Positions 1-8,476 of a stretch of 64,000 nucleotides of DNA are shown one piece after another. Each line of letters starts with the position of its first letter. The stretch's first letter is position 1. The notes under the pieces are model-generated. The model worked only from the letters and a program-made list of their open reading frames with translations. It ran no database searches and was not told the DNA's origin. The stretch covers positions 124,001-188,000 of the forward strand of contig FOLJ01000014.1 of NCBI GenBank assembly GCA_900112325.1, given 5' to 3'. The position numbers and the translations under genes were made by a program. Origin of the DNA: Micromonospora sediminimaris (lineage in GTDB: Bacteria > Actinomycetota > Actinomycetes > Mycobacteriales > Micromonosporaceae).

Positions 1-392
1 ATCTGTGCGGACTTACAGTAGATCGGGGGAGTCGCTGGCATATTGACCACATACTCCCACTGTGGCTGTACGGCACTATTCCTGGAGTGAACGATTCTTT
101 AGAAAACGTCGCCGTAAGCCACCAACGCTGCAACAACCGCAAAGGTTCGGGCTACTATATTCTTTACGCCTTCATCGACCTGAAGGCGCACTTCCAGGGC
201 GACGACGAGTTCGCTAGTGCAGCACTCCTCGAACGGATTCTCAGCCCTCTTAGCGAATTGGAGCAGGGACGACTCCTGAAGACGTGGCGATCCCCGCTCC
301 CAAAACTGGACGCCGCCCATGCAGTCTTCACGCTTCCGAGGGCTAGGCGAATTCGGCGCAAATTCAGCTCATACCTAAACCCGGCATGTTAG
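1..392 (+). CDS. HNH endonuclease, 5'-truncated by window edge
   Basis: The reading frame is open from base 3 and continues upstream of the window, so only the C-terminal domain is visible. It reads a Cys-Gly-Leu-Thr-Val stretch, then HIDHILPL, then ENVAVSHQRCNNRKGS, which is the classic order of an HNH (McrA-like) nuclease: metal-binding Cys, catalytic His pair, structural Asn, His and Cys-Asn-x-x-Lys-Gly. The GTG at base 87 lies inside the HNH motif and cannot be the true start. About 80 further residues with no recognised domain follow. The substrate is presumably double-stranded DNA, but whether it belongs to a restriction, phage or mobile-element context cannot be decided without the upstream sequence. 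The DNA is less GC-rich than most of the window, consistent with transfer. Confidence 0.8.
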   Translation, partial: LCGLTVDRGSRWHIDHILPLWLYGTIPGVNDSLENVAVSHQRCNNRKGSGYYILYAFIDLKAHFQGDDEFASAALLERILSPLSELEQGRLLKTWRSPLPKLDAAHAVFTLPRARRIRRKFSSYLNPAC

Positions 393-686
393 GGCCGATT
401 CAACAATCCTGGCAGCATCAGTCAGCCGACGATGACGCACCATCGAGCGCCATTTCGGCAGCAACCTTGTCCGTCAAGGAAATCTGGCTTTTAGGCAACC
501 CTTAGCCGAATCCATCGCGGGCTGAGGATCGTCGGCTCCTCTGTAGCGGGCAGGTTGCACTTAGGTCAATCCCGGACCGTTTCGGCGAAGGCGGAACGGG
601 GGTAGGTAGTCTGTGCGACGGCGCCGGCGTGGTGGGGGATTCTCCACCACGATCGGCGGTTTGTCGCGTAACATGGAGCCCTGTGA

Positions 687-1280
687 TTACTGCGGAGCAT
701 CACCATACTCGAAACGAGCGGAACGGGCTTTGGTCAGAGCGGCGACCAGATCCGGAGTAGTCCACCCCTCGGCGTTCCAAAACCCTTTCTTGAGTTGCCA
801 GTACTCAAGTGGGATTCCCTTGTATGCCGTCGGGCTGACCGTGAAACCCTTTAGCGTCTGTTGCGCCCCCTGCTGATCCTTAAGCACGCCTCCAACCGGC
901 CTCGCTTCCTGGGCCGGCGCGTACTGGGCCATGGCAATGAAGCACGGTATCGTTGCGATGCCGGGCATGCCCGGAGCATGTGATGGAGCTCGGGGAATGT
1001 CTCCCGCCAGCATCCGGTAGCGCCATCCGTCGACACACGCTTCACTGGCCAACTCCAGGGCGAGGTTCACTTCACGCCGCGTCGGAGGCGACCCCTTGAT
1101 CTCCAAGTAGACCTTTGCCTGGGGCAGTCGGAAGTCCGGCAAGTAGCGGCCAGACGGCAACTCCCACCCCTCGTGCTCGTACTCCCACGGCACATCCATC
1201 AGGTCCATGAAGTAGGCCCACCGGGCTTCCAGGCGGCTGCGGAACCGACAGCCCGCGTAGTGGGTCTCGATCGCCTTCAT
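687..1280 (-). CDS. PD-(D/E)XK nuclease-like protein of phage or mobile-element type
   Basis: A 197-residue protein. The N-terminal 70 residues show the order expected of a small PD-(D/E)XK fold: FRSRLEARWAYF (helix with Glu), then GRYLPDF (metal-binding Asp), then YLEIKG (E-x-K). Similar short proteins are common in actinobacteriophages and integrated elements, where they are usually left hypothetical. The remaining 120 residues have no recognised motif and resemble no methylase or helicase. The gene stands alone on the minus strand, with no same-strand partner within 200 bases. The start is the ATG at 1280. Nuclease activity is inferred from the motif spacing only; a degenerate non-catalytic relative is possible. 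Confidence 0.6.
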   Translation of the reverse strand: MKAIETHYAGCRFRSRLEARWAYFMDLMDVPWEYEHEGWELPSGRYLPDFRLPQAKVYLEIKGSPPTRREVNLALELASEACVDGWRYRMLAGDIPRAPSHAPGMPGIATIPCFIAMAQYAPAQEARPVGGVLKDQQGAQQTLKGFTVSPTAYKGIPLEYWQLKKGFWNAEGWTTPDLVAALTKARSARFEYGDAPQ

Positions 1281-1572
1281 TAAGCCCTACTCCTATGCAA
1301 CGTCGCCGATCCGGTCATTCTCCCGGTCGTCGCGGCGCGCCGAACTAGTACGAACGCACGATCAGTCCGATACCGGCCGTTCAGACCGACATCAGCTCCA
1401 GGCCAACCGTTATGGTCGGGTAGTCCACCCGGCCCGCCGCCCCGCGTCCGGGCTCACTCATCTGCCGCGCCGCGCTCGTCACGGTACGTGACAGAGGTGC
1501 ACCGATAATGGCGCGTGGTTGTGCCGGTGTGCGGGGGCGAGGAGCGAAAGCCGGTACGGGAAAGGGTGCTGT

Positions 1573-2478
1573 TCAATTCCCGGAGCCGGGGAAGAGCGCG
1601 CTGAGGACCCGCTCGCAGCGCACCGGGTCGATGGTGAGTCCGCGTTGTAGGCCCCACAGCCAGTAGTCGACGCAGCGGGTGACGACCCAGCCACGCGCGG
1701 CCGCGGCATCCAGTTCCCCGGCGGCGACGATGACGTCGAATATCCCGCGTATGTCAGCGCCGTACGGCAACTCGTCGGCGCGGGTCCACATCAGTTCGGG
1801 AATGGAGTACTCCGGGACACCCTGGAGGGCTCGGGGGTCAACGGCCAGCCACGGTTGCCGTGTCGCGGCCAGCACGTTGCCGTAGTGCAGGTCGGCATGG
1901 ATCAACACCTGGTCTCCTGCGCCCCGCAACTCGCAAGCGTAGCGGCGGGCTGCGTCCAACCACCTCGGCGGCACTGGGCTGCCGAGGGCTTGCTGGCGCC
2001 CGGGCAGATTGTCAGCGATCCCCGCGGCCACCTCGGACAAGGTACGCAACCCCGGCGGAGCGGCCACGGCAAGAGCCCGAACGAGAGAGCCGGCGATCTC
2101 CGCTGCGTCCCGCAGCGGCAGCGTGTGCAGGGACCGCCTGTAATCCAAGCGCTCCAGCAGCACGGCACCCGCCTGCGGCTCGGCGTCCAGCAGAGCCACC
2201 GCGCTACGCCCCTGCCAGGCCCGCAGCGCACGCACCTCGTCTGCGACGGCGTTACCCGAACAGCTCAGCTTCAGCGCCAGCGGCTGCTCACCACGATGGA
2301 CCAAGACCACGAGACCGAAACCGCCGTGTAGCGGCTCGGCCTCGTCGAGAGCCAGATTCCACTGGTCAAGGAGCCTGTCCACCAACGCCGGCAGCGCCTG
2401 CACCCACTCCCGGGCGGCAGCACCATCGACCCGGATGCGCCACTGCGCGAACTGCTCCGGCACTGTGATCACGGACAT
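1573..2478 (-). CDS. Aminoglycoside/hydroxyurea phosphotransferase family protein (APH(6)-like)
   Basis: A 301-residue kinase-fold protein. It has a nucleotide-binding strand with Ala-Leu-Lys near residue 70, the catalytic loop HADLHYGNVL around residue 205, and the metal-binding Asp in AVDPRALQG. This matches the APH_6_hur family, which phosphorylates streptomycin-type aminoglycosides or hydroxyurea and is found widely in producers and soil actinomycetes. The ATG at 2478 is preferred over one 66 bases upstream because a purine-rich GAGAGG site lies just before it and the extra N-terminal residues are unstructured. It is monocistronic, divergent from nothing nearby and followed by a membrane protein gene upstream. 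The substrate cannot be read from sequence; a natural-product or small-metabolite kinase role is equally likely. Confidence 0.8.
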   Translation of the reverse strand: MSVITVPEQFAQWRIRVDGAAAREWVQALPALVDRLLDQWNLALDEAEPLHGGFGLVVLVHRGEQPLALKLSCSGNAVADEVRALRAWQGRSAVALLDAEPQAGAVLLERLDYRRSLHTLPLRDAAEIAGSLVRALAVAAPPGLRTLSEVAAGIADNLPGRQQALGSPVPPRWLDAARRYACELRGAGDQVLIHADLHYGNVLAATRQPWLAVDPRALQGVPEYSIPELMWTRADELPYGADIRGIFDVIVAAGELDAAAARGWVVTRCVDYWLWGLQRGLTIDPVRCERVLSALFPGSGN

Positions 2479-2645
2479 GACCTCTCGCCCACCGCCACTC
2501 GGCACCGCCCTCGCCGGCCGCCAAGGCAAGACCACTACCACCACAACTCAGTCAAGTATCCGGATCTGCCGCGGATCGAGCGTGGCCGTGGCGACAGCGG
2601 ATGTCCGGGCTCCGGGTTCGAGGCTGCTGCTCCTAATTCTCAGTG

Positions 2646-3101
2646 TTAACGAGTCCGCCACGGCAAGTAGGCGGCAGTCGTCCCCGCGAGGCTGCCGACG
2701 GACAGGGCGAAGGCCAGCGGGAAGAACAAGTCCCACGGCGCCCGCAGTCCGCCTCCGACAACGATGCCAACTACCAGGCAGGCCGCAGTCGTGACCAGAA
2801 AAAGGAGCGCCACTCGTAGCCGGTATCCCCGGCGGACTTGAGGTATCCCAGTAGCGGCCAGGGCGGCTACGCCCGCATGCTCCGCCCACCCGAAGCCGAC
2901 AGCCGTCAGGCAGATCACCAGGCCGACGGTGGTGCCCACCAGCGAGTTGCACACGGTGCCACGCAGCGCCCCGGGAAGCGGCGGATCAGGGATACCTGAC
3001 TCCCCAGTGAAGATGAGGAGCCCACCCCGGCCATATGTCCAGCCCGGCACTGCCGAACCCGCAGGTTGCGACTCACGGTGCTTGGCGGCATCTGCTTCCA
3101 T
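2646..3101 (-). CDS. Small integral membrane protein, unknown
   Basis: A 151-residue protein with a polar N-terminus of about 45 residues followed by three to four hydrophobic segments. These are roughly residues 48-70, a short one near 78-88, one near 93-117 and one near 122-145, so it is probably a multi-span membrane protein of the cytoplasmic membrane. No Pfam-type motif was recognised. The ATG start is preceded by a GAGCGG element. Its 5' end lies back-to-back with the DUF1963 gene on the other strand, about 200 bases away, leaving a short divergent promoter region. Codon-position GC bias fits a real gene, but no function can be proposed. Confidence 0.5.
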   Translation of the reverse strand: MEADAAKHRESQPAGSAVPGWTYGRGGLLIFTGESGIPDPPLPGALRGTVCNSLVGTTVGLVICLTAVGFGWAEHAGVAALAATGIPQVRRGYRLRVALLFLVTTAACLVVGIVVGGGLRAPWDLFFPLAFALSVGSLAGTTAAYLPWRTR

Positions 3102-3301
3102 CCGCTCAGTGTCAGTCGACGATCAGCGTGGTGTCGACCATGCCGACGAAATGGGCCTGCCTCATGGTCGGCGAGTCGTCCGCACATGCCGCCGAGCGCG
3201 CGCCCGTCAGCGTCCGGTCGGGTCGACGAGCAGATGGCGTATGGTTGCCGCGCCGTAGAGTCGAAGCAGCGCCGTGCGCGTGGCAACAGGAAGGCGTGGC
3301 C

Positions 3302-4057
3302 ATGGCGTGGTTGGAGGGTTCGAGTCGCTCTCCGTCGGCGACCGGGCCGTTCGATCCGTGGCTGATGCCCCGGTTGGAGATGTCATGGCGGCCCAGCCTC
3401 ACCCCGATCGACAATCCGGTCGCCAAGCTTGGTGGGCTGCCGGTCTGGTTAGACGAGCCGTTCTGGCCGGTATCCGCTCAATTCGGGTCACCGATGACCT
3501 TCATCGGTCAGTTCCCGCTGCCAGGCCCCAGCCTGCGGATGAGTTACCTGTTCATGACTCAAGACGACGAGTCCCTGGCGGGCACGTTTGAAGCCGAGGG
3601 TGGCGAGAACGCGCTGCTCGTTCAACCCGGCGGGCGCGTGCCGTCGTTCGTCACCGGCCTCGCCACGGGCACCGGACCGACGTTGTGGCGCCGCGGCAGT
3701 CAATGGACCGAGCGGGTGCCCGTCGAACTCCACATCGACGTGCACCTGCCAGACGAAGCAACCGCGTCCTCCTTCGAGCGGGAGGTCGCCTACCAGGACG
3801 CTGCACGCCGCGGTGTTCACTTCGACGCCGACGCCGACCACGGGCGAGTCGACTGCCGCAGTTATGTCGGCGGCCAGCCTTTGCTCTGGCAGCCGTGGAC
3901 GACCGACCTCGACGCCTCGTGGCGCTTCTTCTTCCAACTGGACGACGCCGAGGGGTGGGGCGACGACGAGTACGCACTCAACTTCGGCGGCGGTTCCGGA
4001 TACGCCTTCCTCAGTGAGGACCAGCGGGAAGGCCGCTTCTTCTGGGACTGTGTCTGA
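3302..4057 (+). CDS. DUF1963 (YwqG-like) family protein
   Basis: A 251-residue cytosolic protein. It carries the features of the DUF1963/YwqG family: an N-terminal GGLPVWLDEPFWP segment, then MTFIGQF, then a C-terminal acidic stretch with WRFFFQLDD, GWGDDEYALNFGGGSG and a final RFFWDC. Family members are small, widespread and of unknown function; some are encoded near toxin or immunity genes. The ATG at 3302 is chosen because AGGAAG lies eight bases upstream; the frame is open further 5', but that part is low-complexity and lacks the family pattern. It is monocistronic, convergent with the BTAD regulator gene to the right. Confidence 0.75.
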   Translation: MAWLEGSSRSPSATGPFDPWLMPRLEMSWRPSLTPIDNPVAKLGGLPVWLDEPFWPVSAQFGSPMTFIGQFPLPGPSLRMSYLFMTQDDESLAGTFEAEGGENALLVQPGGRVPSFVTGLATGTGPTLWRRGSQWTERVPVELHIDVHLPDEATASSFEREVAYQDAARRGVHFDADADHGRVDCRSYVGGQPLLWQPWTTDLDASWRFFFQLDDAEGWGDDEYALNFGGGSGYAFLSEDQREGRFFWDCV

Positions 4058-4138
4058 ACGTGGGCGGAGAGATTGAGGTCACTGGGTCGGCAGCCCGCCA
4101 ACGGAGCCGGAGCGGCAGACTTCTGAGCGTGTGTACGT

Positions 4139-4221
4139 CTGGCGTACCGGGTTCTGCACCGCAGCCCGTACGCCGAGGGCAGGTTGCCCTGCCGGTGTGG
4201 CTGGCGTACCGGGCTCTGCAC
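4139..4221. repeat. Direct repeat in convergent intergenic region
   Basis: The 332 bases between the DUF1963 gene and the BTAD gene carry no convincing gene. A 21-nt unit reading CTGGCGTACCGGGTTCTGCAC occurs at 4139-4159 and again, with one mismatch, at 4201-4221. A more degenerate third copy of the ACGTACCGAGCTC type lies near 4255. The period is about 62 nt. This may be a decayed repeat or part of a structured transcript end. Confidence 0.5.
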
Positions 4222-4389
4222 TGGACATACACGCCGCCACGGCGAGCTGGGATGACGTACCGAGCTCGGTGACTGTGTCGCCTGGCACTCCGTCGTCGGA
4301 CGCAGGCCGTTCGGCCGGCCAGGATGGACACGAGGGCGGCTCGGCTCGTGAATCCTCGGAGCCGGCCCGCTTGATGCGTCGTGACGGCT

Positions 4390-6342
4390 TCAGGAGAGAT
4401 TGTTCCCGGATGGGATGCGGGCGTCGTCGATGCCGACGGCGGCGAGGCGCCTGTGATACCGGTCGGCCAGGTCGGTGGCGGCGGTGTGTTCGCCCAAGGT
4501 GTGGAGGGTGGCAACGGTTCGTTGGTGCAGGTCAGCGTTATAGGGGTCGACTCGAAGGCCGTCTTGAAGATGGGCAAGTGCCCGTTTGGGGTCGGGTTCG
4601 GCGGCGGCCAGGGCGGCGTAGGCGTCGAGGACGGTGCGGCGAATGGTCTCGCGATGGGGGTCGAGCCATGGCCAGGTACGTCCATGGGCGAGGTCTGCGG
4701 TGTAGGCGTCGACGACTGCCTGCCATGCGGCGCGCGGTGCGGTGAGGGTGGTGGTGGCGTGCTCGACGGCGGCGTGGAATTGCCACAGGTCAACCTGTAC
4801 GAGTGTGGGGTTGAGGCGGTAGCGGTCGTCGGTGCGGTCGATGAGGGTGCCGTGTGTGATGGTGCGGGTGGCGGTGCGCAGTTCGCTGAGGGTGGTGTAG
4901 AGGCGTCCGGTGAGTCGGTGTGCGGGCATGCCTGGCCACAGTGCTTCGGCGATGTGTCGGCTGTCGGTGCCGTTGGGATGCACGGCGAGGAAGACCAGGG
5001 CTTGCTGGGCGGCGCTGCGCCGTAGCCGCAGGGGTGTGCCGTTGATGAGGAGTGCCGGTTCACCGAGCACTCGTACCTGCAGCGGGGTGATGGTGTCTTC
5101 GGGAGCTCGGTGCGTCGACGTCTGATGCGGCACCCGTGGCTGGGGCGCGGGGTTTGATGACGGTGGTGGTGGGGGGAGGTGTCCGGTGATGGTGAGCAGG
5201 TCCGCCGCAGCGGTGGGGTCCAGGACGCACACGCGGGGTCCGGTGGTCGACATGTCGCGGGGGTTGTGGGTGTGGCCTTCGGTGTCCACGTGCCAGGTCG
5301 GCGCTGCGGGCCAGGGGGTGAGGATGATCGGGGTGGTGGTGCCGGCGGTGAGGGCGTCGGCGAGAGGTCCTGTTGGGGGCGTCTCGGTGATCAGTAGTGC
5401 CTGCGGCTTGCCCGGTCGCTGTTCGGTTGGTGCGGGTGGGGGTAGCAGTGTCGCGGCGTGCTCGTTGTGGTCGGCGATCCGTAGGTCCGGGCCGGGCTGA
5501 AGGTGGTGGGCTGCTGGGCCGAGGAGTTTTTCAGCGGCGCGGCGGGTGATGACCAGTTGCGGGGTGTGGTGGCGCGGCGCGGCCAGGAGGACGGTCACGA
5601 GCAGGCCGCGGGCGGCGGCTAGGGCTCCGGGGCCGGCGAGGACTGCCCCTTCGGGGTGGAGACCGGACGGTAGGACGGCGAGTGGCTGTGGTTCGACTGG
5701 TGTGGGCGCGGGGTCGGCTGCGGTGGCCGCTTGGATGGCGGTGACGGTGGCCGGGAGCGGCGTGAGGTCGCTGTCGGCGCGGGTGGCCTGGGGTGCGGGG
5801 TTGGGGCGGTATGTGCGGCGGCGTCGTATCCATATCAGCCCGGCCGCGGCGGTTACCTGGTCGGCGATGTCGCGGGGCAGCCATCCGCCGGGTACTGCGA
5901 TTCCGTCGGCGCTGTCGGCGTGTGCGGTGTCGTCATGGTGGTGGGTGTTGCTGGTGCCGGTGGCTGCCGCGGGGTGGTCGGTTTCGGCGGTGGGTGTGGT
6001 GGGGGTGGTAATGGTGAGGGCGGCGGCGCCGGCGATGCCGGTGGCGGTGGCCTGCCAGGGGGTGGGCAGCGGTAGGTGGCGTAGCCATCGCACGCCTGCC
6101 CACAGCCGGGTGGCGGTGGTGGCGGTGACGAGGTAGGCGATGAAGGCCCACAGCGCCCAGGCCGCGACGACCAGCATCAGGGTCAGGTTCTGTTCGGTCA
6201 GTGGGTCGCGGACCCACTGCCACAGCGCCACCCGTGGTGTGTCGGTCGTCGGCCAGCCCACCAGCCGCACGAGCAGGATCGGCGGGCCGACCAGCAGGAC
6301 CGCGGTCAGCAGCATTGCCGCGACCCGCTGCGGCCACCGCAT
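4390..6342 (-). CDS. Membrane-anchored BTAD-domain (SARP-like) transcriptional regulator
   Basis: A 650-residue protein. The N-terminus has three hydrophobic segments (about residues 8-27, 52-78 and 98-115). A long Pro/Thr/Ala-rich linker follows, with IWIRRRRTYRPNP just after a segment where related proteins carry LysM. The C-terminal 250 residues begin LQVRVLGEPALLINGTP and contain an OmpR-type winged helix followed by a bacterial transcriptional activation (BTAD) TPR domain (VDLWQFHAAVEHA). The start at 6342 is supported by AGGAGG five bases upstream. It lies 25 bases downstream of the Hsp70-like gene and is surely co-transcribed with it. The family is known for membrane-tethered regulators in actinobacteria; the target genes and activating signal are unknown. 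Confidence 0.8.
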   Translation of the reverse strand: MRWPQRVAAMLLTAVLLVGPPILLVRLVGWPTTDTPRVALWQWVRDPLTEQNLTLMLVVAAWALWAFIAYLVTATTATRLWAGVRWLRHLPLPTPWQATATGIAGAAALTITTPTTPTAETDHPAAATGTSNTHHHDDTAHADSADGIAVPGGWLPRDIADQVTAAAGLIWIRRRRTYRPNPAPQATRADSDLTPLPATVTAIQAATAADPAPTPVEPQPLAVLPSGLHPEGAVLAGPGALAAARGLLVTVLLAAPRHHTPQLVITRRAAEKLLGPAAHHLQPGPDLRIADHNEHAATLLPPPAPTEQRPGKPQALLITETPPTGPLADALTAGTTTPIILTPWPAAPTWHVDTEGHTHNPRDMSTTGPRVCVLDPTAAADLLTITGHLPPPPPSSNPAPQPRVPHQTSTHRAPEDTITPLQVRVLGEPALLINGTPLRLRRSAAQQALVFLAVHPNGTDSRHIAEALWPGMPAHRLTGRLYTTLSELRTATRTITHGTLIDRTDDRYRLNPTLVQVDLWQFHAAVEHATTTLTAPRAAWQAVVDAYTADLAHGRTWPWLDPHRETIRRTVLDAYAALAAAEPDPKRALAHLQDGLRVDPYNADLHQRTVATLHTLGEHTAATDLADRYHRRLAAVGIDDARIPSGNNLS

Positions 6343-6367
6343 CACCCACCCCCTCCTGGCTTGCCCG

Positions 6368-8248
6368 TCACGGGTGTGGTGGGCCAGGTAGAGGAAGGCT
6401 GCGCCGGGGCTGGGCGGTGGCGGGGGCGGTGTAGAGGATGCGGGTCCACAGGCGGCCCAGCCACCACACGGTGGCGGCGACGATGTAGAGACCGGCGACG
6501 GTGCCGGTGTTGTACCGGCCGACCAGGGTGGCGGTGAGGATCGCGAACGGGACACCCATCACCAGCCGCAACCACCACCCGGACACCAACGCGGTGATCA
6601 CCCCGACCCCGATCAGCAGACCACCCACCCGTTGCCCGACCCCGAGCCACACCTCCATGCCGGGTGCATAGGTCGCGGGCAGCGACCACTGCACCAGCAT
6701 CATCCCCACCGCCGCGGTCACCACCGACGTCACCGGGAAGGCGAGGAAGTCCGACCAGCCGCCGCGCGGGGTGCGCCAATGACGGAACGCGATCAGCGCC
6801 AGCACCATCGCGACCACCAGCATCGGTACCACCGGCACCAGTGTCCAGCGCACGAACGCCCCCAACTCGGTGCCGATGTACTGGGAACCCACCACGGCGT
6901 ACATGCCGACCACGGCGACTCCGAGCCAGGCGGAGGTGAGGATGCCGGTGGCGACCTGCGCACCCGCCGACAACGACACCCCACTGTCGGTGCGGGCGGC
7001 CAACGTGGAACCCAACACGGTGCCGGCGGCCAGGCAGGCGATCACGGCGAACACCGACGCCATCGCCACCTCGCCCCAGTTCATGAACGCCCACTCCCGC
7101 ATGAGCCCGGAATGCCACGTCGGAGTGAACAGCGCGTGTGACACCAACGCCAGCGACGCGAACCCCGGCACCCCGATCGCCACGGCCCGCCACACCGTCG
7201 GCATCGGCTCCCCCACCGACGCCGCCTGCCCGGTGTCGAGGCCGCCGGCGTCGGCCGCGCCGCGGGCCGCTGCCACCAGCGGATCCGGCACCAGCAGCGG
7301 CTGCAACCCGGTCTCCGCAGTCATCACGTCGGCGACCAGCGGCATCTGCGCCGTGCCTCCGACGCACCACAGGGCGGCGATCGTGGTGGGGTCGACTTCG
7401 GCGGCGTCGACCGCGTCGCGCACCAGGCCCGCCGCTCGCACCAGGGCCGGGCGAGCGGCCTGCTCTACCGCCGTGTGGTTGAGTACCACCGCCGGCCCTG
7501 AGGGCACCGGCACGGCCACCGCCGCATGCCCTGCCAGAGCGTGTTTCGCTGTGCGTAGGCTCGCCGTCAGCGCCCACCCATCCCCTACCGGAACCCCGTC
7601 GGGGAGCAGGGTGGCGGTCAACGCGGCGTCGATGGCGTCACCACCGGCGTCGGGGTCGGCGAGGGTCGACAGGACCTCGAACCCGGTCGGGCCGCGTCGC
7701 AGCACACTCACCTCGACGCCGGCGCCCAGGTCACACACCACTACCACCGAGCCCACCGGCAGTTGCACACCCGAGGCGAGGGCGTCCGAGGCCACCGCCA
7801 TCGGTGCCTCCACCAGGCGTGGCTGCGCGAGGCCGGCGCGGTGGGCGGCCTGCCGTAGCCATGTCCGCCGGCGCGGCCCCCATCCCGCCGGCACGACCAG
7901 CCGTACGTCCTCCACCGGCCCGCCGGCCATCCGGTGGGCTTCGTCGATGACGCGCCGCAGGGTTGCCGCCACCAGGTCCGCGGGTGCGACCTGCACGTCG
8001 GCCACGCTCATTTGCTCGTCGGCGGGGCGTCGGGGCCGGGGTATGAAGCGCTGCGGATCGGCGGTGGCCGCCTGCCACGCCCGCTGCCCCGTCACCACCG
8101 ACCCATCGGCAGCGACAAGCACGGCGCAGGGTAGCGCCGGGTCGCCGTCGAACAGCAGCGGTGACCAGGACCCGTCCGGCCAGGCCAGGACTGCGGTCGT
8201 CGTGGCGCTTCCACAATCGATCGCCAGCCGCGCCTGCCCCGCTCGCAT
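6368..8248 (-). CDS. Hsp70-like ATPase with C-terminal polytopic membrane domain
   Basis: A 626-residue protein. Residues 1-340 form an actin/Hsp70 ATPase fold: phosphate-1 AIDCGSATTTAV at residue 9, phosphate-2 VVVCDLGAGVEVSVL, and the adenosine motif LWCVGGTAQMP. In place of a DnaK substrate-binding domain, residues 350-620 hold about seven hydrophobic spans, so the ATPase is tethered to the membrane. This is not DnaK (no SBD, no EEVD-like tail). It is the first gene of a two-gene operon with the BTAD regulator. A 15-nt motif near 8286-8300 lies in its leader and recurs upstream of the formyltransferase operon. The domain fusion suggests a membrane-located ATP-dependent signalling or assembly role, which is inference. 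Confidence 0.8.
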   Translation of the reverse strand: MRAGQARLAIDCGSATTTAVLAWPDGSWSPLLFDGDPALPCAVLVAADGSVVTGQRAWQAATADPQRFIPRPRRPADEQMSVADVQVAPADLVAATLRRVIDEAHRMAGGPVEDVRLVVPAGWGPRRRTWLRQAAHRAGLAQPRLVEAPMAVASDALASGVQLPVGSVVVVCDLGAGVEVSVLRRGPTGFEVLSTLADPDAGGDAIDAALTATLLPDGVPVGDGWALTASLRTAKHALAGHAAVAVPVPSGPAVVLNHTAVEQAARPALVRAAGLVRDAVDAAEVDPTTIAALWCVGGTAQMPLVADVMTAETGLQPLLVPDPLVAAARGAADAGGLDTGQAASVGEPMPTVWRAVAIGVPGFASLALVSHALFTPTWHSGLMREWAFMNWGEVAMASVFAVIACLAAGTVLGSTLAARTDSGVSLSAGAQVATGILTSAWLGVAVVGMYAVVGSQYIGTELGAFVRWTLVPVVPMLVVAMVLALIAFRHWRTPRGGWSDFLAFPVTSVVTAAVGMMLVQWSLPATYAPGMEVWLGVGQRVGGLLIGVGVITALVSGWWLRLVMGVPFAILTATLVGRYNTGTVAGLYIVAATVWWLGRLWTRILYTAPATAQPRRSLPLPGPPHP

Positions 8249-8285
8249 ACCCGACAGTCAAACATGAGGGTCACATTCACGTCAT

Positions 8286-8300
8286 GCCTTAACTACAGTC
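8286..8300 (-). promoter_or_regulatory. Shared upstream motif, copy 1 (Hsp70-BTAD operon)
   Basis: Read on the minus strand this is GACTGTAGTTAAGGC, 38-52 bases upstream of the Hsp70-like start. A copy with 13 of 15 identical bases lies at 11778-11792, upstream of the formyltransferase-STAND operon. It could be an operator or part of a promoter; both flanked genes are read leftward, and the motif has the same orientation in each case. Confidence 0.4.
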
Positions 8301-8476
8301 AGCAGTGGTCGGGCTGGTCTCCCCCAGGCTGGACAGGCCGGTGGATTCTGGGGCGTCGCCGGGATGAGCTGCACGTCGACGTGATGGGTGCGTGCGGTCG
8401 CCGGCGCGCCGTGTACGGCGTTGCTGTGCGAGCACGGGTGCAGGGCGAGGTGCCGAGCACCGGCGGGACGGCTTGT

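Noticed and set aside
1560..1600. TTCAATTCCCGG stretch considered as a tRNA T-arm
   Set aside because: No matching acceptor, D or anticodon arms; it is the 3' end of the APH(6)-like gene.
4381..5025. Plus-strand open frame opposite the BTAD regulator
   Set aside because: Gly/Val-rich shadow; the minus-strand BTAD domain is clear and coupled to the Hsp70 gene.
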